DNA of 64,000 nt from Halomarina oriensis (GTDB lineage: Archaea; Halobacteriota; Halobacteria; Halobacteriales; Haloarculaceae). Made by a program: the position numbers and the translations under genes. The stretch is from assembly GCF_009791395.1 (NCBI RefSeq), contig NZ_WSZK01000036.1, forward strand, positions 1 to 64,000, given 5' to 3'. Of this stretch, positions 47,848-55,864 are shown in pieces. The notes below the pieces were generated by a model. That model worked only from the letters and a program-made list of their open reading frames with translations, did not search any database and was not told the origin of the DNA. Positions within the stretch are counted from its first letter, which is position 1; each line of letters starts with the position of its first letter.

Positions 47848-48473
47848 CGCCGGCCCTCCGGGGCGCGCAGGAGTTCGAGGTCCGTCTGGTCACCACGACG
47901 AGCGGTCCGGAGCGCCGCCAGTGCGGGCTGGTACTCCGCGGGCAACACCCGCCGGACGCACTTGCTACACCACGGGTCGTAGCCTGGCGGGAACACACCC
48001 GGTGGCTTGTCCATCCACCCGCGTGTAGGCGATACTTCGCAGGCTGCGGTCGGGCCATCCTCGTCCTCGTCGGCTGACTCGTCGTCGGTCCACGTCGGCC
48101 GGTCGTCGGTCGCGTCGTTGGTGAGCGTCACCTGCCATGTCTCACGCTGTCGCGCACGCGACTCGGCGCAGTCACACTCCTCGGCGAGCAGGTGGAGTCG
48201 GCGGCCCGACGTCACCTTCCCCGCGGTCAGGACGGTCGTGATGCGGTCACGAATCGCCCAGTCGAACGGGTGGGGCACGTCACCGGCCTGCCACGCCTCG
48301 ACGTCGAAGTCCTGCGGGATGGCGACGAGTGACGTCCCACAGTAGGGCCGCAGCGTGGTCTGTTCGGTCGGTGATTCGGCGTCCTCGGCGTCCGTCTCGA
48401 CGCTGGCTGTCGGGACGGCCGACTCGAAAAGCGATGCACTGACTGATCCGCTGGCTGCTGTGTCGTGGGGCAT
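47844..48473 (-). CDS. Hypothetical protein, 209 aa
   Basis: Ser/Glu-rich head, a central domain (FDWAIRDRITTVLTAGKVTS), then CDCAESRARQRETW and CSKCVRRVLPAEYQPAL near the end. First gene of its block: about 150 non-coding bases lie upstream, and the ATG is preceded by CCCCTTCAGAT. Confidence 0.65.
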   Translation of the reverse strand: MPHDTAASGSVSASLFESAVPTASVETDAEDAESPTEQTTLRPYCGTSLVAIPQDFDVEAWQAGDVPHPFDWAIRDRITTVLTAGKVTSGRRLHLLAEECDCAESRARQRETWQVTLTNDATDDRPTWTDDESADEDEDGPTAACEVSPTRGWMDKPPGVFPPGYDPWCSKCVRRVLPAEYQPALAALRTARRGDQTDLELLRAPEGRR

Positions 48474-48627
48474 ATCTGAAGGGGTCTGTCGGCGGCCGTG
48501 TGACCGCCGGCGAGGGCGTGTCCCTCGCTCCGATAGTATCCTGTTGGGCTACCGGTACATTATGGTTTTCTCACGTCCGTGTGAGTGTTTGACTCGCTAC
48601 GCTATCTGGAGGGTCTCGCACGGTCGC

Positions 48628-48996
48628 TCATGTGTAGCCCGCCTCGCGGAGTTCGTCAGGGGTCATCGTCTCCCCCGTCTCGGGGTGGTGGTACGTCTGT
48701 CGCCACTTGCCGCTCTCGTCTCGTCCTGCGGGTCGACGAGTCCACCGCACGCACTCACGCAGTCCGCCACATTCACACCGAGGAGCGTCCTGAACGGCCG
48801 GGGAAAACGTCTCCGCGCCGCACTCCGTACAGTGCAGGTGGTGGCGCATCTCGGCGCTGTTGTGACAGTGGTAACACTCGCGGCGGTGGTCGGACAGATC
48901 TTCGAGACCGCCGGGGAGTGGTCGCCGGGTCACTCTCGCAACGTCGAGCGTCAGCTGTCCAGTCTGATACACGCCCTGCGACGAGTGCTCACTCAT
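48628..48996 (-). CDS. Multi-zinc protein, 122 aa
   Basis: CYHCHNSAEMRHHLHCTECG and CECGGLRECVRW give at least two zinc sites. The end (YHHPETGETMTPDELREAGY) is a short conserved-looking tail. ATG at 48996 overlaps the upstream stop (ATGA). Confidence 0.7.
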   Translation of the reverse strand: MSEHSSQGVYQTGQLTLDVARVTRRPLPGGLEDLSDHRRECYHCHNSAEMRHHLHCTECGAETFSPAVQDAPRCECGGLRECVRWTRRPAGRDESGKWRQTYHHPETGETMTPDELREAGYT

Positions 48997-49325
48997 CGCT
49001 CGGTCACCCGGTAGAGGTAACCGTCGGTCCGGCTGCCGTTCACGTCCGTGATGGCGTCGTCCCATGCCGCCGCGGAGTCGAACCCGGATAGTTCGACATA
49101 CTCATTAGGGAGTTGGTCCAGCGGAAACGACTCGTCGAGCGCCCCGAGACACTCGACCGTGCAGTCACCACGCTTCGGCCCGGTGCGCGTCTCGCGCCAC
49201 CACGTCGCGCCGGTCGTCCGGTCGGCCGTCCGGAACGTGACGACCTCGCCGTGGGTTTCGAGTTGCGCACGCGCGACCGGGTGCCCGAAGATTATCGGAC
49301 CGACGTGACTCGTGGCGTTACTCAT
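48993..49325 (-). CDS. Possible ASCH/PUA-like small protein
   Basis: 110 residues from the ATG at 49325 (8-base overlap with the upstream gene). Strands and a basic loop (HGEVVTFRTADRTTGATWWR, GPKRGDCTVECLGALD) resemble the RNA-binding ASCH fold. This is a pattern-level guess. Confidence 0.5.
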   Translation of the reverse strand: MSNATSHVGPIIFGHPVARAQLETHGEVVTFRTADRTTGATWWRETRTGPKRGDCTVECLGALDESFPLDQLPNEYVELSGFDSAAAWDDAITDVNGSRTDGYLYRVTER

Positions 49326-49590
49326 CACAGACCTCTCGGGGGTCACCGACAAACTCATACATTCCTTCGACGGGTTGGGTTACCCAGCCTGCAGTCCGAA
49401 GCTGTCGAAGCGCATACTCGGCAGTGCTCTTTTTCACATCGGCACGCTCGCGCACGAGTAGCGGCGAGACACGCCCCCACGGGTTTCCAGTCCCGCGGCC
49501 TTCTTTGAGAACTTCCAGTGCCTTTTCCTCGGAATCGGATGGCTCGTGATGCTCATTCACGTCACCGGTGGTGACTACTGCCATACACAT
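49318..49590 (-). CDS. Winged-helix regulator at the divergent promoter
   Basis: 90 residues from the ATG at 49590 (or two codons later). After a disordered acidic start comes a winged helix: ALEVLKEGRGTGNPWGRVSP, ADVKKSTAEYALRQLRTAGW, wing EGMYEFVG. A TATA-like CTTTATGC lies about 27 bases upstream, as for a leaderless gene. It stands at the head of the leftward genes, facing the rightward operon, so it may control the switch between them. Confidence 0.72.
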   Translation of the reverse strand: MCMAVVTTGDVNEHHEPSDSEEKALEVLKEGRGTGNPWGRVSPLLVRERADVKKSTAEYALRQLRTAGWVTQPVEGMYEFVGDPREVCDE

Positions 49591-49608
49591 AGCGATAGCA
49601 GTTTGGTT

Positions 49609-49620
49609 AGCATAAAGCTT
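49609..49620 (-). promoter_or_regulatory. TATA-type promoter of the winged-helix regulator
   Basis: Sense GCTTTATGC centred about 27 bases before the ATG at 49590. The surrounding 100 bases are richer in A and T than anywhere nearby. Confidence 0.45.
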
Positions 49621-49710
49621 GGCCAAGTTGTTTAGCACTATGCGGAGCAAAGTTACAAGTACCCCCGACTCATAGACGTAACTGAGCAGCAGGGTGTCAC
49701 AGAAAGTGGC

Positions 49711-49728
49711 CGTGTGTTATGGCACACG
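49711..49728 (+). promoter_or_regulatory. Palindrome over the rightward promoter
   Basis: CGTGTG, TTATGG, CACACG. The TTAT core lies about 30 bases before the ATG at 49750, so the inverted repeat frames the likely TATA box. A good repressor site for the regulator next door. Confidence 0.5.
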
Positions 49729-49749
49729 ACCTGCGCTCGCACGCTGCGC

Positions 49750-50082
49750 ATGACGACAAAGACAACCACGACCCAAGACAGTATCGCTCCGCTGCGAATC
49801 CCGTCGCGGCCGGTCGCCGTTGAGGCGGCTGCCCAGGAGGTTCGCGCCCGCGTCACCTACCGTTCGCGTCGGACCGGCACCGACCAGACCGTCACCGGCA
49901 CGGTCGTCGACTGTGTACACAGCGACACCGCCGACGACGACCAGTACACGCTGCACCTCGAAACCGACGAGGGACACACCGTGTTTGCCTGCCCGACGCT
50001 TCGGAACGTCGTCTCGAAGACGTCGCGGACGACGCGACTCGGCCGCCTCCTGGCTATCGACCCCGTGGGTGATGGCGAATGA
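49750..50082 (+). CDS. Hypothetical protein, first gene of rightward operon
   Basis: 110 residues from the ATG at 49750, supported by promoter spacing. Beta barrel-like (VRARVTYRSRRTGTDQTVTG, DQYTLHLETDEGHTVFACPT). The next gene overlaps it by 4 bases. Unrecognised. Confidence 0.65.
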   Translation: MTTKTTTTQDSIAPLRIPSRPVAVEAAAQEVRARVTYRSRRTGTDQTVTGTVVDCVHSDTADDDQYTLHLETDEGHTVFACPTLRNVVSKTSRTTRLGRLLAIDPVGDGE

Positions 50083-50480
50083 GCAACCTCGCCATCTCCG
50101 CTCGTACTCGGCGGGCGGCCAAGCAAGAGTCGGGCATCCGCTGGTACGACCCCGAGACCGACCACGAACACTTCTCGCGGCCCGTCGGCGTCACGGACCT
50201 GCTGGATGCCGGTGCGGACCCCGACGCGCCCGAGGAGACGCGGCTCGTCGACCACGTGGCCATCGAGCCATACCGCGGCCCCGGTGGTGACTGGCGTGGG
50301 AAGGTCAAGCGCACGTCCCTGCGCGTCCTGCGTGATGGCGAGCGCATCACCATGCTCGCCACCAAACAGGCCGTCACCTCGGAGGTCTTCGACGACCGCG
50401 AAGACGCGGTGGCCTACTGCGAGGGCGAAGCGCCGGTGTACGCCGACGCCGACCTACGGGACGTCACGGAGGAACGATGA
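50079..50480 (+). CDS. Hypothetical protein, 133 aa
   Basis: Centre: ETRLVDHVAIEPYRGPGGDW, WRGKVKRTSLRVLRDG. The end is acidic and helical. Unrecognised; tightly coupled to both neighbours. Confidence 0.65.
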   Translation: MSNLAISARTRRAAKQESGIRWYDPETDHEHFSRPVGVTDLLDAGADPDAPEETRLVDHVAIEPYRGPGGDWRGKVKRTSLRVLRDGERITMLATKQAVTSEVFDDREDAVAYCEGEAPVYADADLRDVTEER

Positions 50481-50647
50481 CGCTCACGCACTGTCGGTGT
50501 GGTGCGCCGCTGGTCGTCGCCGAGGCAGTCGCGGGCGAGACGCGCTGTGATGCCTGTCGTGGCGACCGCGACCGCCTGCGGGCGTGTAGCGTCTGTCAGC
50601 GTCTCGGCTGCCAGGACCGTGTCCGTCGAGGGGTCTGCCATGCCTGA
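50477..50647 (+). CDS. Zinc-binding protein, 56 aa
   Basis: CRCGAP, CDACRG, CSVCQRLGC and a final C-H: four or five cysteine pairs in 56 residues, probably two zinc sites. ATG overlaps the upstream stop (ATGA). Confidence 0.65.
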   Translation: MTLTHCRCGAPLVVAEAVAGETRCDACRGDRDRLRACSVCQRLGCQDRVRRGVCHA

Positions 50648-50918
50648 ACTGGCGACACGCCCCGACGTGGCGAGTGGCTTCGAGCGCCGGTGTCTCGCCG
50701 CGCTTACCAGCCCGATGCGCGTCACCGACGTCGCGCCGGACCTCTACGAGGTCGCTTCGGAGTCGGGCAACACCTACACCGTCGACGTCCGCGAGCAGGT
50801 CTGTAGCTGTCCGCAGAGTACCTATCGTGACATACGGTGTAAGCATCTGGTGCGGGTGGCGCTCGTGACCGCTGACTCAACACGGCCACTCACCCCGCTG
50901 ACGCTCCCTGCCCGATGA
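50640..50918 (+). CDS. SWIM zinc-finger protein
   Basis: 92 residues. VCSCPQSTYRDIRCKHLVRV fits the SWIM pattern C-x-C-x9-C-x-H (C55, C57, C67, H69). SWIM fingers bind DNA or proteins and occur in recombination partners such as Sws1 and in transposases. Haloarchaeal genomes carry many short SWIM proteins. ATG overlaps the upstream stop by 8 bases. Confidence 0.8.
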   Translation: MPELATRPDVASGFERRCLAALTSPMRVTDVAPDLYEVASESGNTYTVDVREQVCSCPQSTYRDIRCKHLVRVALVTADSTRPLTPLTLPAR

Positions 50919-51097
50919 CCCTCCCGACGCTCGACGGCCGGAAGTGTGCGGGCTGTTCCCGGCTGGTGCTTCGGCGTGACCGGAGCGTCGAACCGGGCGC
51001 GCTGTGTACGGCCTGTCGGAGCGAGGACCTTCTGGTGTGTTCCTGTGGCCGCACTGGCCTCCCCGAGCGCATCGCCCTCTGTGAGCGGTCCCACTGA
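50915..51097 (+). CDS. Zinc-ribbon protein, 60 aa
   Basis: CAGCSR, CTACRS and CSCGR pairs. Overlaps the SWIM gene by 4 bases and ends just before a promoter box. Confidence 0.65.
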   Translation: MTLPTLDGRKCAGCSRLVLRRDRSVEPGALCTACRSEDLLVCSCGRTGLPERIALCERSH

Positions 51098-51117
51098 CGC
51101 TTCGGCGCTTTCTCGAC

Positions 51118-51130
51118 CCCTACTCAAGAG
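51118..51130 (+). promoter_or_regulatory. Promoter box (P-box), site 9, plus strand
   Basis: CCCTACTCAAGAG, 21 bases before the ATG at 51152. The only copy on the plus strand, and it points along the rightward genes. This orientation match is strong support that the box is a promoter. Confidence 0.75.
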
Positions 51131-51151
51131 GCTCCCGTCACGAGTGAACCT

Positions 51152-52051
51152 ATGGCAACAGGCCAACCCCTTCAGAGAGACGGCGACGGGTACGACCCCG
51201 TCGTCCTGCCCGAGGCGTTCATCGAGGCGACCGACCGGAGACGCGACCAGGCACGCGCCGTGTTGCTGGTGACTCGGACCTACCAGAAGGCCGCCGATAT
51301 CGCCGCACAGACGCCTTACTGCACGAAATCGATACGCAAGGTGTGTCGCCGGCTGGCGGAGACGGGCGGCCTCGACACACGCCGCGGTGAGACACCACCG
51401 ACGGGCGGTCACCGACCGATGCTGTTCAGAACGAGCGCGGCCTGTCGCACCGACCGCGTCACCGAGTCGCTGTACGTCGCCGCGGATCGTCGGTGTACGC
51501 ACGTCGACCCGCTGTGTCGCGGCTTTCGACAGAACGCGGTGGGGGCCTACCTCGCCACCGACGCGACCGGCGAGCGGTGTCGGTACTGTGGCCCGCGCCG
51601 TCTCGATACCGGCCCGTTCGACCACGACCGAGCGCTGTATCACATGTGGGCCGACCGAGCGACCGTCGAGTACCTCTACGTCGAGCGCAACCACTCCATC
51701 GCCACGACGGCGCGGTTACTCGGCATCGGGGCGAATCGCTGCATCCGCCGCCTCGACGCCTTCGACATTCCGCGAGCGCCGCCGGGAGACTCGCCGGAGG
51801 TTTCCAAAGCCGAGTGCGAGGCGTTTCGCGCCCGCCTCGACGACGGGGAGTCACCGCGAGCGATTGCCGCGGACTTCGAGTGGGACTCACAGACGGTCAC
51901 ACGCCACGGCCGACGGAACTGCGCTCACGGAACTGGCGACGGGACCGACAACTGCTGTCCGCTCTGTCAGCAACGCGCGCCGTCGCTCGCCAAGCACCTG
52001 CCGACCTGTGAGGAGCGTGAGTCGGTCGCGTCACAGGGGTGGTCGACGTGA
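51152..52051 (+). CDS. Multi-HTH protein with C-terminal zinc finger
   Basis: 299 residues. HTH-like units near 50-75 (YQKAADIAAQTPYCTKSIRK), 180-205 (SIATTARLLGIGANRCIRRL) and 233-255 (GESPRAIAADFEWDSQTVTR). A Cys cluster in the middle (CRYCG) and a zinc end CCPLCQQRAPSLAKHLPTC. The finger matches those of the genes at 52496 and 44531. Resembles DNA-binding parts of transposases and homing enzymes, with no catalytic motif seen. Confidence 0.7.
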   Translation: MATGQPLQRDGDGYDPVVLPEAFIEATDRRRDQARAVLLVTRTYQKAADIAAQTPYCTKSIRKVCRRLAETGGLDTRRGETPPTGGHRPMLFRTSAACRTDRVTESLYVAADRRCTHVDPLCRGFRQNAVGAYLATDATGERCRYCGPRRLDTGPFDHDRALYHMWADRATVEYLYVERNHSIATTARLLGIGANRCIRRLDAFDIPRAPPGDSPEVSKAECEAFRARLDDGESPRAIAADFEWDSQTVTRHGRRNCAHGTGDGTDNCCPLCQQRAPSLAKHLPTCEERESVASQGWST

Positions 52052-52239
52052 GCGTCGCCCGCGACCTCACCGCGAGCACTCGGTCTCTCGCGTGGTTCAC
52101 CGTCCTGCTCGGCAGTGGCCTCGCGCTTCTCGCCGTCGGCCTCGGCGGCCTTGGCTACCCGGTCGGGTCGACGCCCGCACTCGCGCTTTGGATCGCCGGC
52201 ATGGGCGTGGCGCTCCTCGCCACGGTGGGTCGTCGCTGA
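52048..52239 (+). CDS. Small membrane protein (two TM helices)
   Basis: 63 residues from a GTG at 52048 that overlaps the upstream stop (GTGA). Spans LAWFTVLLGSGLALLAVGLG and ALALWIAGMGVALLATVG. Confidence 0.6.
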   Translation: MSVARDLTASTRSLAWFTVLLGSGLALLAVGLGGLGYPVGSTPALALWIAGMGVALLATVGRR

Positions 52240-52499
52240 TGGCGGCCACGCGCCGGACGCCGAGGATAACCGACCACTCGGTGTTGCGCTATCGGATGCG
52301 GGTCGACCCGCTCGCAACTCGCCACGACGTCGAAGCCGCCCTCGCCGCTGCGACCGACCCGGTCCCGGCCTCACTCGACCACAGCGAACCCGACGAGGTG
52401 GTCCGGTGGAACGCCGCCAAACAGGTTGGATTCGCTATCGCCGTCGAAGACGCCGTCTGTAAGACGATTCTGTTGGATTTCGGTGGTGAGGGTCAGTGA
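52239..52499 (+). CDS. Hypothetical protein, 86 aa
   Basis: TDHSVLRYRMRVDPLATRHD then VEAALAAATDPVPA; the end AVCKTILLDFGGEG has the look of RelE/BrnT-like small proteins, not certain. Starts with a one-base overlap of the upstream stop. Confidence 0.55.
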   Translation: MAATRRTPRITDHSVLRYRMRVDPLATRHDVEAALAAATDPVPASLDHSEPDEVVRWNAAKQVGFAIAVEDAVCKTILLDFGGEGQ

Positions 52500-52744
52500 C
52501 CGACGTGAGCGCCGCGCAGTGTGCTCGAATCGCCACGCTCGTCGAACGGGGGTGGGCCATCCGAGAGATCGCCGCCGAAATCGGTATCAACCGCTCGACC
52601 GCTGGGAAACACATCCGACAGGAGTGTACCCACCACCAGGCACCGGGAACGACGTGTCCGGTCTGTGGCGACCGGAAGGTGAACCTGCCCCAACACCTGC
52701 CGTGTTCGGACGTCCCGGACCAGGGGGTCGAAGGTGAGGGATGA
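52496..52744 (+). CDS. HTH protein with HLPC zinc finger, 82 aa
   Basis: GTG start overlapping the upstream stop. Residues 7-41 are a clean HTH (GWAIREIAAEIGINRSTAGK). The end TCPVCGDRKVNLPQHLPC is a Cys2-His-Cys finger shared with the genes at 51152 and 44531. Confidence 0.7.
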   Translation: MTDVSAAQCARIATLVERGWAIREIAAEIGINRSTAGKHIRQECTHHQAPGTTCPVCGDRKVNLPQHLPCSDVPDQGVEGEG

Positions 52745-52802
52745 TGGCGGTCTGTAGTCGCTCGGCTTGGTCACCGAGTCGAGAAGCGGTCGACGCGACC
52801 CG

Positions 52803-52815
52803 TATGCATAAATAC
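52803..52815 (+). promoter_or_regulatory. TATA-type promoter before the DUF7504-CHAT pair
   Basis: ATGCATAAATACT in a 100-base gap, about 38 bases before the ATG at 52848. This is a host-like TATA box, not the viral P-box, so the pair can be expressed without viral factors. Confidence 0.5.
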
Positions 52816-52847
52816 TCGCCACCTGTCTACCTGCAACAAGGTTTTCC

Positions 52848-53549
52848 ATGACCGACTCGGTGCCGAATTCGGCCCCCGCTGACGACGTTGCCCATCCCGT
52901 CGAGGAAGCGTTGCAGTCACTCCACGCGAGCGGTGGCCGCATCCTGGTGAGCGGGGCCGTCGGTGAGGACGTGTTGTGTGGACTCGCCCGCAAGCTGTTC
53001 GGCGATGGCCCTCGGCCGCGCGTGTTGGCGACGGCCGACCTGGACGCGGCGGCGGTCGACGCCTGTCTCCCCTCGTCGGTCCCGGACGACCAGACAGCCA
53101 TCGTTCGCCACGGCGATGCGCGGGGGTCGGCGGCGATGCACTGTGACGGGGGTGTCGAGCGCCCGCCACCTCCATCGTGGCTGCGGGCGTTCCGAACCGA
53201 TATCTACGACGGGCTGGCGGGCGTCCGTGACGGGGTTGACCCGTCGCCAAGCGAGATACGGGTGGGCGTCCTGACGCTGCGACCGTTACTCGACGACAAC
53301 AGCCCGGACGAGGTGGCGAGTTTCTGCCGCCTGATTGGGTCGGAGGTGACGCTGTCTCGTGGTGTCGCCTTCTTCGGCTCGGGGCTACCGACGCCGACGG
53401 CGACGTTGGAGCCGATTCGAGACGTCGTCGATGCCGAAGTGCGCTTGCGCTGGGAGCCGGGGCTTGACACGCCCGAACAGCGCTGGGTGCTTCAAGACGG
53501 TACTACCAAGTCACAGTGGCACCCACTTGACATCACGACAGATGGTTGA
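52848..53549 (+). CDS. DUF7504-like protein, partner of CHAT protease
   Basis: 233 residues. The start VEEALQSLHASGGRILVSGA, then CGLARKLFGDGPRPRVLATA, is the strand-helix pattern of haloarchaeal DUF7504 proteins (RecA-like fold without a clear Walker A). The family is of unknown function and is found beside regulators. Its stop overlaps a possible TTG start of the CHAT gene, so the two are one operon. A sensor or regulator of the protease is a reasonable guess. Confidence 0.6.
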   Translation: MTDSVPNSAPADDVAHPVEEALQSLHASGGRILVSGAVGEDVLCGLARKLFGDGPRPRVLATADLDAAAVDACLPSSVPDDQTAIVRHGDARGSAAMHCDGGVERPPPPSWLRAFRTDIYDGLAGVRDGVDPSPSEIRVGVLTLRPLLDDNSPDEVASFCRLIGSEVTLSRGVAFFGSGLPTPTATLEPIRDVVDAEVRLRWEPGLDTPEQRWVLQDGTTKSQWHPLDITTDG

Positions 53550-53569
53550 CGCCCCCTTCAGGTATCGAA

Positions 53570-55657
53570 ATGCGCCCCGCTGACCGGCCGCGGGAACCAA
53601 CTGCGGAGTTGGTGTGTCCCGGCGCTCGCTCGGAGCTACGGCTTCACGACGTCGCCGAGGGTGTGCGGGCGCTGCTCGGAGCGGATGGCGCGACGTCGTG
53701 TATCGAACACACGACGGCGTGGTGTCCCTACCCACTCGATTCGGGCTGGCGCGTCGATACCGGGCGGCTCTCGGTTCCCAAACCCGTCGAGGTGGTCATC
53801 CGGACGGGGGCGGGCGACCCGCTCACGCAGGTGACTCACCGCGAGCGCTTCGACGCCGAGGCAGGCGAGTACGTCCTGCAGGTCCAATCGCTGGGCATCG
53901 TCTGTTATCTCCACGTTACAGGCACGCTCACGACCGTTTTCGAGGATGGGGCGCGCATCATCCACACCTCTGCAGACCATATCGACATCGGCCTTCGCTC
54001 GCTGCACGAACGGCCCCACGCCACCGTCGAGACGAGTGCTCACCCACGCGACCTGATGCGGGCGCTCTCGTGTTTCGGGTCGGCGCTCAAAACCACCTCA
54101 CCGGAGCGCTCGTGGCCCACGCTCCGTGGCTTTCCACCCGCACTCGACGTCGTCGACGCCGAGCGGCATTTCAACGCTCCCGAGGGGCTCGAACGGACCA
54201 GCCGGCCGATCCACCTCACGGTGCCCGAAGAGCGGCGGTACGTCCTGCCGGTCGCCTCACTCGCCTACTATCTCGACGCGCCCGTGACGCCCGGCGACCC
54301 GGCACTGCACGTCGGGGCAGAGTCCATCCCGATTCGCGGCCCGGTTGACGAGACGGTCGTCGACGACGTCGCCCACGCACGCTTCGAGTCGGGCTGCCGT
54401 CGCCTGCTCGAACAGGTGTTCACGCTGGACTGTCACGTCCGGAGTGCGGGGCAGTTCCCGGCCCTGCTCGCCGGTCACGACGCGGTCGCCGACCTCCTCT
54501 CGCCCGACCCGGAGACGCTGTATGCCGCCGACCGCGTCCAGCGCCTCGATGCGTATCTGGGCGTCGACTACGAGGCGCTTGCCGACACGGGGGCGATACC
54601 ACAGTGGAAACTCACGGCCGACCTCGCCCCGCACGCCGAGCACGTTCCATACCTCCCGTTTGGGGTGTACGACCTCGGTCACGTCCGGACGGTCGAGTTA
54701 CCGGCCGACGGCGAAGCGCGGCCGAGTCACTCGGCGAGCGGCCACGTCCCGATTGTGACGCCACCGCCCGTGGAGAGCATCGAACACGCGTGGTTGGGGC
54801 CGGGCATCCCGCTGGGGGCGTCGACGCCGACGCCAGCAGCCTGTCGTCGGCAACTCGACCCCGTGGGTGATGGCCCGGTCGAGATTGCGGTTATCGTCAA
54901 CGACGAGTCGATGGCCGCCGAGCGGTCGGTGGGCGACATCTACGAGGTGCGAGACCTCCTGGCGATGGACGTCACCGTCCACGAGGGGCTGACCGTCGCG
55001 GAGACGCGAGCGGTGCTCGAAGCCGACCGGAGTCTCGTGCATTTCGTCGGGCACGTCACCGACGAGGGGCTGCAGTGTCGTGATGGGTCGTTGGATGCAC
55101 GGACGCTCGACACGCTCGGTGCGCGGGCGTTCATCCTGAACGCCTGTCGGTCCTATCAACAGGGCCGGGCGCTCCTCGACGCCGGGGCCGTCGGCGGGCT
55201 GGTCACGCTGGCGTCGGTGGCGAACGACTCGGCGACGCGAATCGGCATTCAGGCCGCCCGACTGTTGACGGCTGGGTTCTCCCTGGCCGGTGCGTTAGCG
55301 GTGTTGCGCGAGACCCTGGCGACGGCGACGCAGTACTCGATTGTCGGAGACGGGAACGCGACGATTGCGACGACCGAGGGCGCAACACCACACAGCATCA
55401 CGCTCACTCGCTCTGGTGATGCGTTCGACATGACGTTCTACGGATACCCGACACGAAAGTGGCCGTTAGGAACGACTCATTCACCGAATATCGGGACGAG
55501 CCCACCACGCTGTCTCAATGCAGGCCGTATCACGTCGATAACGGTCACTGCCGAGGAACTCACCGAATACTTCGGGCTGTCGGGGAACATTCCGGTCCGG
55601 TACAATGGTCAGTTAGAGTGGGCACATGACCTCGGCACCCAGCTTTCGGAGCGGTAA
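53570..55657 (+). CDS. CHAT-domain (caspase-like) protease
   Basis: 695 residues from the ATG at 53570 (a TTG at 53546 overlapping the upstream stop is possible). The C-terminal domain has the CHAT dyad: His 495 in VHFVGHVTDEG and Cys 526 in FILNACRSYQQG, followed by AGAVGGLVTLASVAND. The first 440 residues have no known domain and may be the sensing part. CHAT proteases cut specific proteins and act in cell-death and defence systems. A virus-carried copy with its own TATA box may exclude other viruses. The last 70 residues contain AEELTEYFGLSGNI, a small extra domain. Confidence 0.82.
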   Translation: MRPADRPREPTAELVCPGARSELRLHDVAEGVRALLGADGATSCIEHTTAWCPYPLDSGWRVDTGRLSVPKPVEVVIRTGAGDPLTQVTHRERFDAEAGEYVLQVQSLGIVCYLHVTGTLTTVFEDGARIIHTSADHIDIGLRSLHERPHATVETSAHPRDLMRALSCFGSALKTTSPERSWPTLRGFPPALDVVDAERHFNAPEGLERTSRPIHLTVPEERRYVLPVASLAYYLDAPVTPGDPALHVGAESIPIRGPVDETVVDDVAHARFESGCRRLLEQVFTLDCHVRSAGQFPALLAGHDAVADLLSPDPETLYAADRVQRLDAYLGVDYEALADTGAIPQWKLTADLAPHAEHVPYLPFGVYDLGHVRTVELPADGEARPSHSASGHVPIVTPPPVESIEHAWLGPGIPLGASTPTPAACRRQLDPVGDGPVEIAVIVNDESMAAERSVGDIYEVRDLLAMDVTVHEGLTVAETRAVLEADRSLVHFVGHVTDEGLQCRDGSLDARTLDTLGARAFILNACRSYQQGRALLDAGAVGGLVTLASVANDSATRIGIQAARLLTAGFSLAGALAVLRETLATATQYSIVGDGNATIATTEGATPHSITLTRSGDAFDMTFYGYPTRKWPLGTTHSPNIGTSPPRCLNAGRITSITVTAEELTEYFGLSGNIPVRYNGQLEWAHDLGTQLSER

Positions 55658-55783
55658 CTACGGGCCGACGTTCCCGGTCGCACCGCCGAAACTTGGCTTG
55701 CAGTCCGAAAGCGCTGCGAGGAACAGCAGGCCGATGTACTTTGGTTCCTCACGCAGCATCGTCGAGAGTAGGCTTTCTGCCAT
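55658..55783 (-). CDS. Small membrane peptide, 41 aa
   Basis: MAESLLSTMLREEPKYIGLL, then FLAALSDCKPSF. One hydrophobic segment. AAAATTTTT lies about 27 bases upstream of the ATG at 55783, which suits a leaderless start. It converges directly on the end of the CHAT gene (adjacent stops), so a link to that gene is possible. Confidence 0.4.
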   Translation of the reverse strand: MAESLLSTMLREEPKYIGLLFLAALSDCKPSFGGATGNVGP

Positions 55784-55864
55784 ACATACACCACGTCGCG
55801 CGTTCTCGAAAAATTTTGCTAAAGAAGTGCTGTAAGAATTGACAGAAAGAAACCAGGGTGGTGG

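Noticed and set aside
11103-52870. Other GAATTC sites (11103, 30133, 34745, 52864) as RHH operators
   Set aside because: None has the full TGAATTCA, none is paired, and all are inside genes.
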